Source: a virus. Taken from it: a stretch of DNA of 42,025 nucleotides. Positions 1-7,989 of the stretch are shown one piece after another. Both the position numbers and the translations under genes were made by a program. The notes below the pieces were generated by a model. It saw only the letters and a program-made list of their open reading frames with translations, searched no databases and had not been told where the DNA came from. Each line of letters opens with the position of its first letter. Positions within the stretch are counted from its first letter, which is position 1. The stretch lies in IMG/VR virus record IMGVR_UViG_3300017527_000137, positions 1 to 42,025 of that record; one strand, 5' to 3'.

Positions 1-139
1 AAGGCCGGGAGCCAAGTGGGAGGCCATTGGCTTCCTGCTCATTGTGGCAGGACTACTCACTGCCCTGGCAGACATCTGGCCTGGTGGCTGGGCCACAGCC
101 ACTGGCCTCATAGTGTTTCTGGTGGGCCGTTTCAAGTAG
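1..139 (+). CDS. C-terminal part of a small membrane protein (5' partial)
   Basis: An open frame (codons from base 2, stop TAG at 137-139) encodes about 45 residues with two hydrophobic stretches (FLLIVAGLLTALADIW and ATGLIVFLVG) and a basic end (GRFK). It lies directly upstream of the terminase ATPase gene. If the window is closed into a circle, the two bases GA at the right edge plus base 1 make a Glu codon, and the frame joins the Cys-rich frame at 41853-42025. The in-frame ATG at 42021 could also start this membrane peptide alone. Function unknown. Confidence 0.6.
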   Translation, partial: RPGAKWEAIGFLLIVAGLLTALADIWPGGWATATGLIVFLVGRFK

Positions 140-1201
140 ATGCACCCAGTCACCTCATATGCCAGGGCAGTGGTCCAGGGCAAGGTGCCAGCATGTCGAT
201 GGGCCATGCTGGCCTGTGAGAGGCTTCTCCTGGACCTGGCCCTCCAGAAAAAAAAGCCCTTCCCCTACAGGTTTGATGAGGAGCTGGCTGACAGGGCTGT
301 GGAATTCTACAGCTACCTCAAGCACTCAAAAGGCAAGTGGGCTGGGCAGGAATTCATCCTGGAGCCCTGGCAGATCTTCATAGTCGGCAACATTTTTGGC
401 TGGGTGAAAAAAGCAGATGGCCTCAGGAGGTTTCAGACAGTCTACATTGAGGTGCCCAGGAAAAACGGGAAAAGCACCCTGGCCTCAGGCATTGGCCTTT
501 ATTGTTTTATCGCGGATGGGGAGCCTGGGGCTGAGGTCTACACTGCAGCCACCAAGCGGGACCAGGCCAGGATCACTCATGGGGAGGCAGTCAGGATGGT
601 CCGAAAGTCTCCTTTCCTCAGATCCAGGATCAAGATCTACAAAGACAACATGCATATCATTGCCACTGCTGCAGTGTTTGAGCCCCTGGGGGCAGATGCT
701 GACAGCATGGATGGGCTCAATGTTTTGTGTGCTATTATTGATGAGCTACATGCCCACAAAAAGAGAGATACTTTCGATGTCTTGGAGACTGCCACTGGGG
801 CCAGGCAGCAGCCCATCTTATTTAGCATCACCACTGCTGGCTTTGATAGGCAGAGTGTCTGTTTTGAGCAGCATGACTACCTCACCCGAATCCTCAAGGG
901 GGCAGCAGACAGATCCTTTGTGGATGACACATATTTTGGGGTGATCTACGGCATTGATGATGATGATGACTACAGAGACCCCCATGCCTGGGCAAAAGCA
1001 AACCCAAACCTGGGGGTGAGTGTCAACCTGGAGGATCTGGAGAGGAAGGTGAGAAAAGCCTCAGCCTCTCCAGCCTCTTTGAATAATCTGCTCAGAAAGC
1101 ACTTTGATAAGTGGGTGCAGCAGAGTGTCAGGTGGATAGATATGGACCTGTGGAGGTCCAATGCTGACCCTGAGAAACCAGTCTATGAGGAGGTGGCATG
1201 A
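140..1201 (+). CDS. terL: terminase large subunit, ATPase half of a split gene
   Basis: 353 residues matching the N-terminal packaging ATPase of HK97-like large terminases (Terminase_1 type), which pumps DNA into proheads. Visible motifs: EPWQ adenine-contact motif (75-78), Walker A PRKNGKS (106-112), Walker B CAIIDE (197-202) and the coupling motif FSITTAG (228-234). The protein stops after a typical linker (RWIDMDLW...), where family members of roughly 500-580 residues continue into an RNase H-like nuclease. That nuclease is a separate gene at 2155-2832. The ATG at 140 directly follows the upstream stop. The end overlaps the next gene by ATGA. The ATPase call is firm; that the two halves act together is inference. 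Confidence 0.93.
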   Translation: MHPVTSYARAVVQGKVPACRWAMLACERLLLDLALQKKKPFPYRFDEELADRAVEFYSYLKHSKGKWAGQEFILEPWQIFIVGNIFGWVKKADGLRRFQTVYIEVPRKNGKSTLASGIGLYCFIADGEPGAEVYTAATKRDQARITHGEAVRMVRKSPFLRSRIKIYKDNMHIIATAAVFEPLGADADSMDGLNVLCAIIDELHAHKKRDTFDVLETATGARQQPILFSITTAGFDRQSVCFEQHDYLTRILKGAADRSFVDDTYFGVIYGIDDDDDYRDPHAWAKANPNLGVSVNLEDLERKVRKASASPASLNNLLRKHFDKWVQQSVRWIDMDLWRSNADPEKPVYEEVA

Positions 1202-1386
1202 AAACAGAGAGTTTCGATATGAGGTGCCTGCACTGTGGAGAGTATAATTCCACCATAAAGAAGCATTGGCCCAGCACTTCCCAGGAGATGCCAGACCCAG
1301 ACCTATACAGAATTGACTGCCCTGATTGTGGCAACTCTGAATTGATAAGAATCCCCACCTACCCTAATGGAGGATTAAAAGCATGA
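1198..1386 (+). CDS. small zinc-ribbon protein inside the terminase split
   Basis: 62 residues with two CxxC pairs (CLHCGE near residue 10 and CPDCGN near residue 41), the pattern of a zinc ribbon. It starts at an ATG overlapping the ATPase stop (ATGA), with GAGGAGG just upstream, and its end overlaps the methyltransferase start in the same way, so translation is coupled. No specific family recognised. It could be a nucleic-acid-binding or protein-contact module. Its position between terminase halves suggests, without proof, a link to packaging or to the adjacent methyltransferase. Confidence 0.75.
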   Translation: MKTESFDMRCLHCGEYNSTIKKHWPSTSQEMPDPDLYRIDCPDCGNSELIRIPTYPNGGLKA

Positions 1387-2015
1387 ACCACAGAGAGTAT
1401 GTAGGACCACTGAAAAACTGGGACAAGGTGGCAGCAGGGGCTTTCTGCCTGCTGGCCGGGCTGGGCCTCAGAGGGCACCACAAGCTGCTGGACATAGGCT
1501 GTGGCTCCATGAGGATAGGCAGGCTGCTCATCCCCTACCTGGACAAGGGGTGCTATTATGGGGTGGAGCCTGAGAAGAAAATGCTGGAGGCAGGGGTCAA
1601 GCATGAGCTGGGCATGGAGCTGAAAAGGGCAAGGGGGGCTCATTTCAACAGCTCTGCCAGAGCCTTTGCCACAGTCCACTCCAAGCTCAAGCTGGACTTT
1701 GCCCTGGCCAATTCCATCTTCACCCATGCAGGCCCTGACATCATTGCAGAGTGGCTCCAGGTTTGCAGCCACCACCTCAAGGCCAATGCCCTGCTGGTGG
1801 CCAGCTTTAGGCAGGGCAGGAGAGACCTGGGTACAAAGCCATGGTCCTACCCAGGGACCATCACATACCGCTTTGAGACCATGGCTGAGATGGCCAGGGA
1901 GCATGGCCTCCACTGCCTCATGCTGCCCATAAAGCACCCAGAGCCCACCCAGGCCTGGATAATTTTTATCAACCCCCTGTTTGACAGGAGAAGGCTGGAG
2001 AGGGTGGGGCTATGA
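1383..2015 (+). CDS. class I SAM-dependent methyltransferase
   Basis: 210 residues. Motif I for S-adenosylmethionine binding is clear (LLDIGCGSMRIGRL, about residues 36-49), followed by YYGVEPEKKML, where an acidic residue ends strand 2, and LDFALANSIFTH as the motif IV region. There is no DNA target-recognition domain and no DPPY or PC motif, so a small-molecule, glycan or protein substrate is more likely than DNA bases. It is translationally coupled (ATGA) to the zinc-ribbon gene before it and the membrane peptide after it. It sits between the two halves of the large terminase, an unusual place for such a gene. Substrate unknown. Confidence 0.85.
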   Translation: MNHREYVGPLKNWDKVAAGAFCLLAGLGLRGHHKLLDIGCGSMRIGRLLIPYLDKGCYYGVEPEKKMLEAGVKHELGMELKRARGAHFNSSARAFATVHSKLKLDFALANSIFTHAGPDIIAEWLQVCSHHLKANALLVASFRQGRRDLGTKPWSYPGTITYRFETMAEMAREHGLHCLMLPIKHPEPTQAWIIFINPLFDRRRLERVGL

Positions 2016-2155
2016 GAAAGCAGATGCATCTCATCTCAATCATAATGGGGCTGGGGGCTATGGTGGGCCTGGTTATCCATGCAGGTCTGGTGACCACTGC
2101 TCTCATCCTCTTGCTGATGTGGGGCAATAACATGGAGCAGGAGTACAGGGCCTGA
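2012..2155 (+). CDS. 47-residue membrane peptide in the terminase split
   Basis: The ATG at 2012 overlaps the methyltransferase stop (ATGA). The stop at 2153-2155 overlaps the nuclease start (TGATG). The peptide is basic at the N-terminus (MRKQ), then about 32 almost uninterrupted hydrophobic residues, enough for one long or two short membrane helices, and ends in a short acidic tail (EQEY). The tight overlaps on both sides support translation. No family recognised. Confidence 0.6.
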   Translation: MRKQMHLISIIMGLGAMVGLVIHAGLVTTALILLLMWGNNMEQEYRA

Positions 2156-2832
2156 TGTCTGTTGACTGGGAGGCCACAAAGAAAAAATACATCCACAGGG
2201 TCTGCTTTGGAGGGATTGACCTGTCTGCTGTGAAGGATCTCACAGTGTGGGTGCTGATCTTCCCTGATGCAGATGACTGGGAGCAGCTGGATATTCTCTG
2301 CCAGAGCTGGGTGCCTGAGGCCCAGCTGGTCAATCCAAAAAACAGATACAGGGACCAGTATGCTGGATGGGTCAGGGAGGGCTGGCTGACTGCCACCAGC
2401 GGCAATGCCATTGACTATGACCTGGTGAGAGCTGCTGTCAAAGCTGATGCCCAGATCTTCGACATTCAGTCTGTGGCCATAGACAGGCTTTTCCAGGGCT
2501 ATGAGTTTGAGCAAAAACTCAACACAGACCTGGGGGGCCATGAGAAAAGGCCCAGGGTTTTTCCCTGTGGGATGGGCTTTTTGTCCATGGCCCCCCTCAC
2601 TAAAGAGTTTGAGACCAGGCTGCTAAAGAAAAAATTAAACCATGGCCACAACCCTGTGCTGACTTTTTGCGCGGATAATGTGGCTGTGAGAATGGATACT
2701 GCAGGCAACCTGAAACCAGACAAGACTGAAAGCCAGGGCAAGATAGATGCCATTGTGGGCATCCTCCTGGCCCTTGACAGAGTGCTGAGGCAAAAGAAAC
2801 CTGAACCCCCACCCCTGCCATCTTTTATGTGA
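2155..2832 (+). CDS. terL: terminase large subunit, nuclease half of a split gene
   Basis: 225 residues equal to the C-terminal RNase H-like nuclease of HK97-type large terminases, which cuts concatemeric DNA at packaging. Expected acidic residues are visible: D22 in FGGIDLS, D110 in SVAIDRL and D198 in GKIDAIVG. The family stretch GMGFLSMAPLTKEFE is also present. It begins where the ATPase gene's linker would have continued, and has its own ATG in a TGATG overlap with the membrane peptide gene, so it is translated separately. The product is probably functional because all key residues remain. Confidence 0.92.
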   Translation: MSVDWEATKKKYIHRVCFGGIDLSAVKDLTVWVLIFPDADDWEQLDILCQSWVPEAQLVNPKNRYRDQYAGWVREGWLTATSGNAIDYDLVRAAVKADAQIFDIQSVAIDRLFQGYEFEQKLNTDLGGHEKRPRVFPCGMGFLSMAPLTKEFETRLLKKKLNHGHNPVLTFCADNVAVRMDTAGNLKPDKTESQGKIDAIVGILLALDRVLRQKKPEPPPLPSFM

Positions 2833-3041
2833 TGAGAGAGCAACTCTACCATGGCACAGAGGAGATAGCAAAAAGGCTCAATGTGAGCAGGAACAGGGTT
2901 CGTGCCTGGATAGAGTCTGAGAGTTTCCCTGTTTTTCGGGATAGAGAGGGAGGCACCTGGATGGCCCTTGAATCATCCATCTGTGAGTTTCTCAAAACCC
3001 TTGAGAAAAAATACCGCATCAGAGCCAGCCAAAAAAGATAG
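2832..3041 (+). CDS. small helix-turn-helix DNA-binding protein
   Basis: About 69 residues with a winged-helix/excisionase-like N-terminus (TEEIAKRLNVSRNRVRAWIE, then FPVFRDREGGTW as a wing) like HTH_17 or MerR-type modules. I place the start at the ATG at 2832, in a TGATG overlap with the nuclease gene; a GTG one codon earlier is possible. It stands between the terminase and portal, directly before the 185-base non-coding stretch with repeats spaced 21 bases apart, so it may bind there. It could instead be a packaging cofactor. Confidence 0.75.
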   Translation: MREQLYHGTEEIAKRLNVSRNRVRAWIESESFPVFRDREGGTWMALESSICEFLKTLEKKYRIRASQKR

Positions 3042-3226
3042 GCCCCCACCCCACCAAACCCCCTGTCAATGGTTTTTATCGCATCTTTATTGGTCTATTT
3101 GATGCCGATATTGGTCTACCTGTGCAGTGGCAAAAACCCTGTGGTATGGTTAAGGTGCCAATTTATGATCTGTTCATCTTAACTCTTTTGATGGCCGATG
3201 CCATGTAACCCACCCAGGACAAAACC
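3042..3226. promoter_or_regulatory. intergenic region with 21-bp phased direct repeats
   Basis: ATTGGTCTA occurs at 3089-3097 and again at 3110-3118, exactly 21 bases (two helical turns) apart. A weaker copy (AATGGTTTT) lies another 21 bases upstream at 3068-3076. Such phasing suits a DNA-binding protein occupying one face of the helix, plausibly the HTH protein encoded just upstream. I find no convincing -35/-10 pair, so calling it an operator for the portal gene is inference. Confidence 0.4.
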
Positions 3227-5272
3227 ATGTTGAAAAAAGCCAGGAGCTGGATCTCTCGCATTTTGAGAACAAGTCAATGGCCCCCTCCTGCAGATGATGA
3301 CTTCTGGTATAATATACCAGGCCAGGACACTGCAGCAGGGGTCAAGATCAATGAAGAAACAGCCCTGAAGTTTTTGACGGTATCGGCCTGCGTGGGGCTG
3401 GTGGCGGGAGATGTGGCCCAGCTGCCCCTGGTGCTGTATCGAAAAGATGCCCAGGGCACAAAGCAGGTGGTGACAGATCACCCCCTGGCAGAGGTATTCA
3501 AAACAGCTGTCACCCCTGAGATCTCCAAATTCAATTTCCTGGAGACAGGTCAATCCCACCTAATGCTCTGGGGCAACCATTATGCTTTCAAGGTGCCTGG
3601 GGATATGACAGGCAAGCCAGTGGGCCTGATCCCCATTGCCTCTCCTGCATCTATTACACCCCACTTTAACGATCAAGGGGGGATCTCCTATGAGTACACA
3701 CCCAAGGCAGGCAAGCGGACCATCAAGACCAGGGAGGAGATCTTCCATGTGCCAGGCTGGGGATTCAATGGCCTGATAGGCAAGTCACCCATCACCATGG
3801 CCAGGGAGGCCATCGGCCTGGGGGTGGCCAGCCAGAATTTTGGCTCCAAGTATTTTGGCACCGGAATTCATCCCACTGGGGTGGTGGAGATGGAGGCCGA
3901 CCTGGGCGAAAACAGGGATGAGTACCTCAAGGCCCTCAGAAAGCAATATGCAGGCCTGGGAAAGGCCCACTCCATAATGCTCCTTGAGTTTGGGATGCAG
4001 TATAAGCCCATGAGCATGAGCAATGAAGATGCACAATTCATTGAGACCAGAAAGCACCAGGCCACTGAGATCTGTGGCTTTTATCGGGTGCCCCCCCACA
4101 AGGTTGCCATCCATGGGGCCAATAGTAACTACAGCAACCTGGAGCAGGAAAATGCCAGCTATGTCAACACCACCCTGATGCCCTGGCTCAGGAGATGGGA
4201 GGCGGCAATCAACCTGCAGATGCTGACCAGGGAGGAGAGGGGGCAGGGCCTATTTTTTGAATTCAAGGTAGCTGGCTTGCTGAGGGGTGACTCAGTAGCC
4301 AGGGGGGCTTTCTATAGAGAGCTGTTTAACCTGGCGGCACTGAGCCCAAACGAGATCAGGGGCCTGGAAAACATGAACCCTGTGCCAGGGGGGGATCAAC
4401 GGTTTGTAGCTTTGAACATGATCCCACTGGACCAGGCCGGGGAGGGCCAGGACGATGGTGGAGATGGTAGCAATCGGGGCCGTATTATCAGCGTTTCTGC
4501 TGACTCTCCTCTGCTTTTGCCTTTGGAGGATACTGATCTGGGTGCTGTTGAGGGACGGTCCATACAGCATAGGGATCGAATTGCTAAGAGGTACAGGCCA
4601 CTCATTCATGACACTGCTCAGAGGCTTGTCAGCCTTGAGGCGAATGCTATCAGGAGAAAGCTCTCAGCCAGGTCAAAAAGGGAGTGGACTGACTTCATAA
4701 TGTGGCTGGATGAATTCTACAGGGAGCAGCTGCCAGCCAAGATAAAAAGGGCCTTTGGCCCAGTGTTCACCTCCTTTGCCAACAGCATCCTGGATGCCTC
4801 ACAGGAGGAGACCGGGATCTCAGAGCCTCCTGATGATGAGTTTCAAAAATGGTCTGACAGTTACATAGATTATTATGTGGACAGGCACATAGGCTCATCC
4901 ACAGGTCAGCTCAAGGAGCTGCTGGCAGAGGAGGAGCCTGCTGAGGCCATAGAGTCCAGGCTGGATGAGTGGACCGAAAAGAGGGCCGATAAAATCACCA
5001 GCAATGAGACAGTCAGGGGGGCCAGTGCAGTCTTTGCAGCGGTGGCCCTGGCTGGTGGCCTGAGGATGATTTGGAGGATCAGGGGCACCTCCACCTGCCC
5101 CTACTGCAAGCGGCTCAATGGCAAGGTGGTGGGCAGGAATGAAACCTTTGCCAATGATGGTGATGAGATCACAGATGAGAAAGATCAACTCCTCAAAATG
5201 AAAGTCAGGGGAGTGAAAAAGCACCCACCCCTGCACCGGGGGTGTGACTGCTACATTGAGGCTGTGTCATGA
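3227..5272 (+). CDS. portal protein fused to MuF-like head morphogenesis domain
   Basis: 681 residues. Residues 1 to about 420 match HK97-family portal proteins, the dodecameric ring at the capsid vertex through which DNA passes (VSACVGLVAGDVAQLPLVLYR, MLWGNHYAF, FYRVPPHKVAI, ENASYVNTTLMPWL). Residues from about 470 to the end match the MuF/SPP1 gp7 minor head domain and carry its terminal Cys-His pattern: CPYC at 624-627 and HPPLHRGCDC at 666-675. Portal-MuF fusions are known in some phages. The ATG at 3227 has only a weak AGGAC site upstream. It is followed after 36 bases by the protease gene. Confidence 0.92.
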   Translation: MLKKARSWISRILRTSQWPPPADDDFWYNIPGQDTAAGVKINEETALKFLTVSACVGLVAGDVAQLPLVLYRKDAQGTKQVVTDHPLAEVFKTAVTPEISKFNFLETGQSHLMLWGNHYAFKVPGDMTGKPVGLIPIASPASITPHFNDQGGISYEYTPKAGKRTIKTREEIFHVPGWGFNGLIGKSPITMAREAIGLGVASQNFGSKYFGTGIHPTGVVEMEADLGENRDEYLKALRKQYAGLGKAHSIMLLEFGMQYKPMSMSNEDAQFIETRKHQATEICGFYRVPPHKVAIHGANSNYSNLEQENASYVNTTLMPWLRRWEAAINLQMLTREERGQGLFFEFKVAGLLRGDSVARGAFYRELFNLAALSPNEIRGLENMNPVPGGDQRFVALNMIPLDQAGEGQDDGGDGSNRGRIISVSADSPLLLPLEDTDLGAVEGRSIQHRDRIAKRYRPLIHDTAQRLVSLEANAIRRKLSARSKREWTDFIMWLDEFYREQLPAKIKRAFGPVFTSFANSILDASQEETGISEPPDDEFQKWSDSYIDYYVDRHIGSSTGQLKELLAEEEPAEAIESRLDEWTEKRADKITSNETVRGASAVFAAVALAGGLRMIWRIRGTSTCPYCKRLNGKVVGRNETFANDGDEITDEKDQLLKMKVRGVKKHPPLHRGCDCYIEAVS

Positions 5273-5308
5273 ACCCAGCAAGAGAGAGGGCCATCATCCC
5301 ACAAACCT

Positions 5309-6025
5309 ATGAAAGCAGGCAGAAAAATGAAAGGAAAAGCTGCAAAAAAAAGAAATGTGATCGACGGGAGAGAGGTCAGGATTGCACCCCTCAACCTGGC
5401 CCTGGAAAGCAGAGCTGACCAGGAGCTGCCCCACATCACTGGTTATGCTGCTGTGTTCAACAAACCCAGTGTTGACATGGGCTTTGTGGAGAGGATTGCC
5501 CCTGGGGCCTTTGCCAAGGCTCTCACCAGGTCTGCCCCTGTGGCCCTGGTCAACCATCAGGTCTCCGAAATCATAGGCAGAGCAGGGGTCAACCTGGACC
5601 TGGCTGAGGACAAAAAAGGCCTGTGGATCGACATCTCTCCTATTGAGACCCCCAGGTTTGAGCAGGTAGTGGCAGAGATCAGGGCTGGCCTGTTTGTGGG
5701 CCAGAGCTTTGGTTTCACTGTCAAGGCCGATGAGTGGCAGGATCTGGATACCGACAAACCCAAACGGCTCATCACAGAGGTGAACCACCTCTATGATGTG
5801 GGGCCTGTGGTATTCCCTGCCTACACTGCCACAGACATTGGTGTGAGGTCTGTGGACCAGGCTCAAAAGACATTAGAGGCTGCACTTGAAGCCTTTCGGA
5901 TTCAAACCAGTGGGATCACTGGAAACCCTGGCAGTGATGATCAGAAGATCAAGGACAGTTATGCCAGGAATTTTGTAAGAGTCAAAACCCTAGCGGCACA
6001 ATTACTTTTTAAAGGAGGGCTGTGA
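5309..6025 (+). CDS. prohead maturation protease
   Basis: 238 residues of the HK97 gp4-like (peptidase U35) family, a serine protease with a herpesvirus-protease-like fold that trims the capsid's scaffolding delta domain. Catalytic candidates: His83 in VNHQVS and Ser133 in GQSFGF. The family opening HITGYAAVFN and the stretch VGPVVFPAY are also clear. It is the normal neighbour between portal and capsid genes and overlaps the capsid start (TGATG). The first 20 residues are basic. The start could instead be the ATG at 5327. Confidence 0.92.
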   Translation: MKAGRKMKGKAAKKRNVIDGREVRIAPLNLALESRADQELPHITGYAAVFNKPSVDMGFVERIAPGAFAKALTRSAPVALVNHQVSEIIGRAGVNLDLAEDKKGLWIDISPIETPRFEQVVAEIRAGLFVGQSFGFTVKADEWQDLDTDKPKRLITEVNHLYDVGPVVFPAYTATDIGVRSVDQAQKTLEAALEAFRIQTSGITGNPGSDDQKIKDSYARNFVRVKTLAAQLLFKGGL

Positions 6026-7362
6026 TGAATTATCTCAAACGACTCCAGGCCAGATATGCAAAGATCCTGGAAAGGATGCAGGAGATTGATGGCCTGCCTG
6101 AGGATGGCTTCACCGATGACATCAGGGCTGAGTTTGAGGGCCTGGTGGCAGAGGCCGAAACCCTGCAGGAAAAGATCAATGTGGCAAAGAGAGCCCTGGC
6201 AGTGTTCAAGGCAGACCAGCCTGCCCCCCCTGCCCCTGGTGACCTGCCCCCAGACCCCAACATGCCTGCCCAGGAGCCCAGAGGTCACCACCCTGCCCAG
6301 ATAACCAGGGACGGGGGGGATGCCCCCTTTGAGGATCTGGGTGAGTTCATGATGGCAGTCTATCGGGCTGCTGGCCCCAATCCCAAATGGGATGACCGGC
6401 TCAACTCCAGAGCTGCCTCTGGTGCCTCTGAGGGGGTGCCCTCAGATGGTGGCTTCTTGGTCCAGACGGATCTGACAAACCAGCTGCTGCAGCTGACCTA
6501 TGCTGCTGGCCAGCTGGCCCCCCGGTGCCTGCGGATTCCCATCGGCCCCAATAGCAATGGCCTGAATGCAAACCTGGTGGCCGAAACCTCCAGGGCTGAC
6601 GGCTCCAGGTGGGGTGGGGTGAGATCCTACTGGGTAGAGGAGGCAGGAGCCCTGACTTCCAGTAAGCCCAAGTTCAGGCAGACTGACATGAAGCTCAAAA
6701 AGCTGGCTGGTCTGTTCTATGCCACTGATGAGCTGCTGGCAGATGCTGTGGCCCTGGAGAATGCTGCTATGACTTTCTTTCCGGCTGAGTTTGCTTTCAA
6801 GCTGGATGATGCCATTGTGGAGGGCAACGGCACCGGGATGCCCCTGGGCTTCAAAAACTGTGGGGCACTGATCAGTGTCACCAAGGAGACCGGACAAGCA
6901 GCCACCACACTTGTCACAGAAAACATCGAAAAGATGTGGATGAGAATGAGCCCCATGAGCAGGTCCAAAGCCATCTGGCTCATTAACAATGACTGCTGGC
7001 AGCAGATCCTGGGCCTCACCAAGAGTGTGGGCACCGGGGGGGCTCCTGTATTCATGCGTCCTGGCTCTGGCATTGTGGATGCCCCTGAGGGCACCCTGTA
7101 TGGCAGGCCCATTGTCAGCATTGAACAGTGCGAGACCCTGGGCACCAAGGGTGACATCTACTTTGTGGATATGAGCAAATACTTGTTGATCGACAAGGGG
7201 GGCATCAAGACTGCTGCCAGCATCCATGTCAGGTTTCTCTACGATGAGATGACCTTTCGATGGATTCTGAGAGTGGATGGCCAGCCCATCCCTGATCAGC
7301 CTTTAACGCCTTTTAAAGGCACAGTCACCACCAGCCCCTTCGTGACCCTGAATGCCAGGTAA
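6025..7362 (+). CDS. major capsid protein, HK97 fold
   Basis: 445 residues. An N-terminal helical delta domain (residues 1 to about 60, charged and coiled-coil-like) is followed by a Pro-rich linker and then the HK97-fold shell domain (GGFLVQTDLTNQLLQL, TSRADGSRWGGV, FRQTDMKLKKLAGLFYATDELL, GNGTGMPLGF, SKAIWLINNDCW). The upstream protease is expected to remove the delta domain. The ATG at 6025 sits 6 bases after AAGGAGG and overlaps the protease stop; a GTG one codon earlier is weaker. This is the main shell protein of the virion. Confidence 0.95.
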   Translation: MNYLKRLQARYAKILERMQEIDGLPEDGFTDDIRAEFEGLVAEAETLQEKINVAKRALAVFKADQPAPPAPGDLPPDPNMPAQEPRGHHPAQITRDGGDAPFEDLGEFMMAVYRAAGPNPKWDDRLNSRAASGASEGVPSDGGFLVQTDLTNQLLQLTYAAGQLAPRCLRIPIGPNSNGLNANLVAETSRADGSRWGGVRSYWVEEAGALTSSKPKFRQTDMKLKKLAGLFYATDELLADAVALENAAMTFFPAEFAFKLDDAIVEGNGTGMPLGFKNCGALISVTKETGQAATTLVTENIEKMWMRMSPMSRSKAIWLINNDCWQQILGLTKSVGTGGAPVFMRPGSGIVDAPEGTLYGRPIVSIEQCETLGTKGDIYFVDMSKYLLIDKGGIKTAASIHVRFLYDEMTFRWILRVDGQPIPDQPLTPFKGTVTTSPFVTLNAR

Positions 7363-7432
7363 ATAGCCCCTGGCCAAAGCACCAGGCTGATGATGAGTGC
7401 AACCCTTTAAACTTTACAGGAGGGCCTGAGCC

Positions 7433-7927
7433 ATGAAGTGTGACTTCCTTGAGAAACATCACTTTGTCCATGTTGCCCCCAGTGCTATTGTGGCGGCAAA
7501 TGAGGACATCTTCAATGGTGATCCTGAGTCTGATGTGGTCAGCCTGCAAGAGGCTGACGGCATTGTTTTCATGATCATCACCAATGCCAATGCGGCAGGG
7601 GGCAATGCATCTGTCTATGTGTATGCCTGCGACGATACCACCCCTGCCAATACCACCCCCATCCCCTTCAAGTATCGGGCAATCACTGGGGCAGATACCA
7701 CACAGCCCATCTCAAGTGCCACCAGTGCAGGGTTTCTCACCTCCACTGGTGCGAACCATGTCTATATTGTGGAGGTGGATGCTGCTGATGTGCAGGCTGT
7801 GTCTGGCAGGGAGTTTTGCCAGCTGCACTGCATCGAGGTGACAAACCAGACTGTTGACGGGGCAATCATAGCGTTGCTGACGGGGTTACGCTATGCCGGG
7901 GAGAATGTCAGATCCCAGGTTGCCTAG
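7433..7927 (+). CDS. probable capsid decoration or minor structural protein
   Basis: 164 residues directly after the capsid gene, with a strong CAGGAGG site. The sequence alternates like a beta-sandwich and is rich in Ala, Thr and Val, without cysteine clusters, signal peptide or enzymatic motif. Position and size are typical of head decoration or capsid-stabilising proteins, but no family motif is recognised, so the role is inferred from context. A strong hairpin follows. The glycosyltransferase gene comes next and might act on this protein. Confidence 0.7.
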   Translation: MKCDFLEKHHFVHVAPSAIVAANEDIFNGDPESDVVSLQEADGIVFMIITNANAAGGNASVYVYACDDTTPANTTPIPFKYRAITGADTTQPISSATSAGFLTSTGANHVYIVEVDAADVQAVSGREFCQLHCIEVTNQTVDGAIIALLTGLRYAGENVRSQVA

Positions 7928-7939
7928 ACCTTGAACCCT

Positions 7940-7965
7940 GAGGCACCAGGCTGGCCTGGTGCCTC
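7940..7965 (+). terminator. strong hairpin after the capsid genes
   Basis: A perfect 11-bp inverted repeat, GAGGCACCAGG at 7940-7950 and CCTGGTGCCTC at 7955-7965, with the 4-base loop CTGG. No long T run follows (TCATCC), so it may be a weak terminator, an RNA-processing or an mRNA-stabilising element that sets capsid transcript levels apart from the following genes. Confidence 0.55.
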
Positions 7966-7989
7966 TCATCCACAGGAGGCGATAGAAAG

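Noticed and set aside
1359-1937. Long minus-strand frames opposite major genes (also 5294-5866, 6442-7227, 27575-28417, 29320-30420 and 31603-32541)
   Set aside because: They are antisense shadows of well-identified + strand genes, favoured by the GC-rich, CG-poor codon choice, and have no domain or ribosome-site support.
1198-2155. Intron or intein interrupting the terminase
   Set aside because: The insert contains coupled genes with their own starts and no homing endonuclease. The ATPase ends at a stop and the nuclease has its own ATG in a TGATG overlap, so it is best read as separate translated genes. No group I or II core or intein motif was seen.
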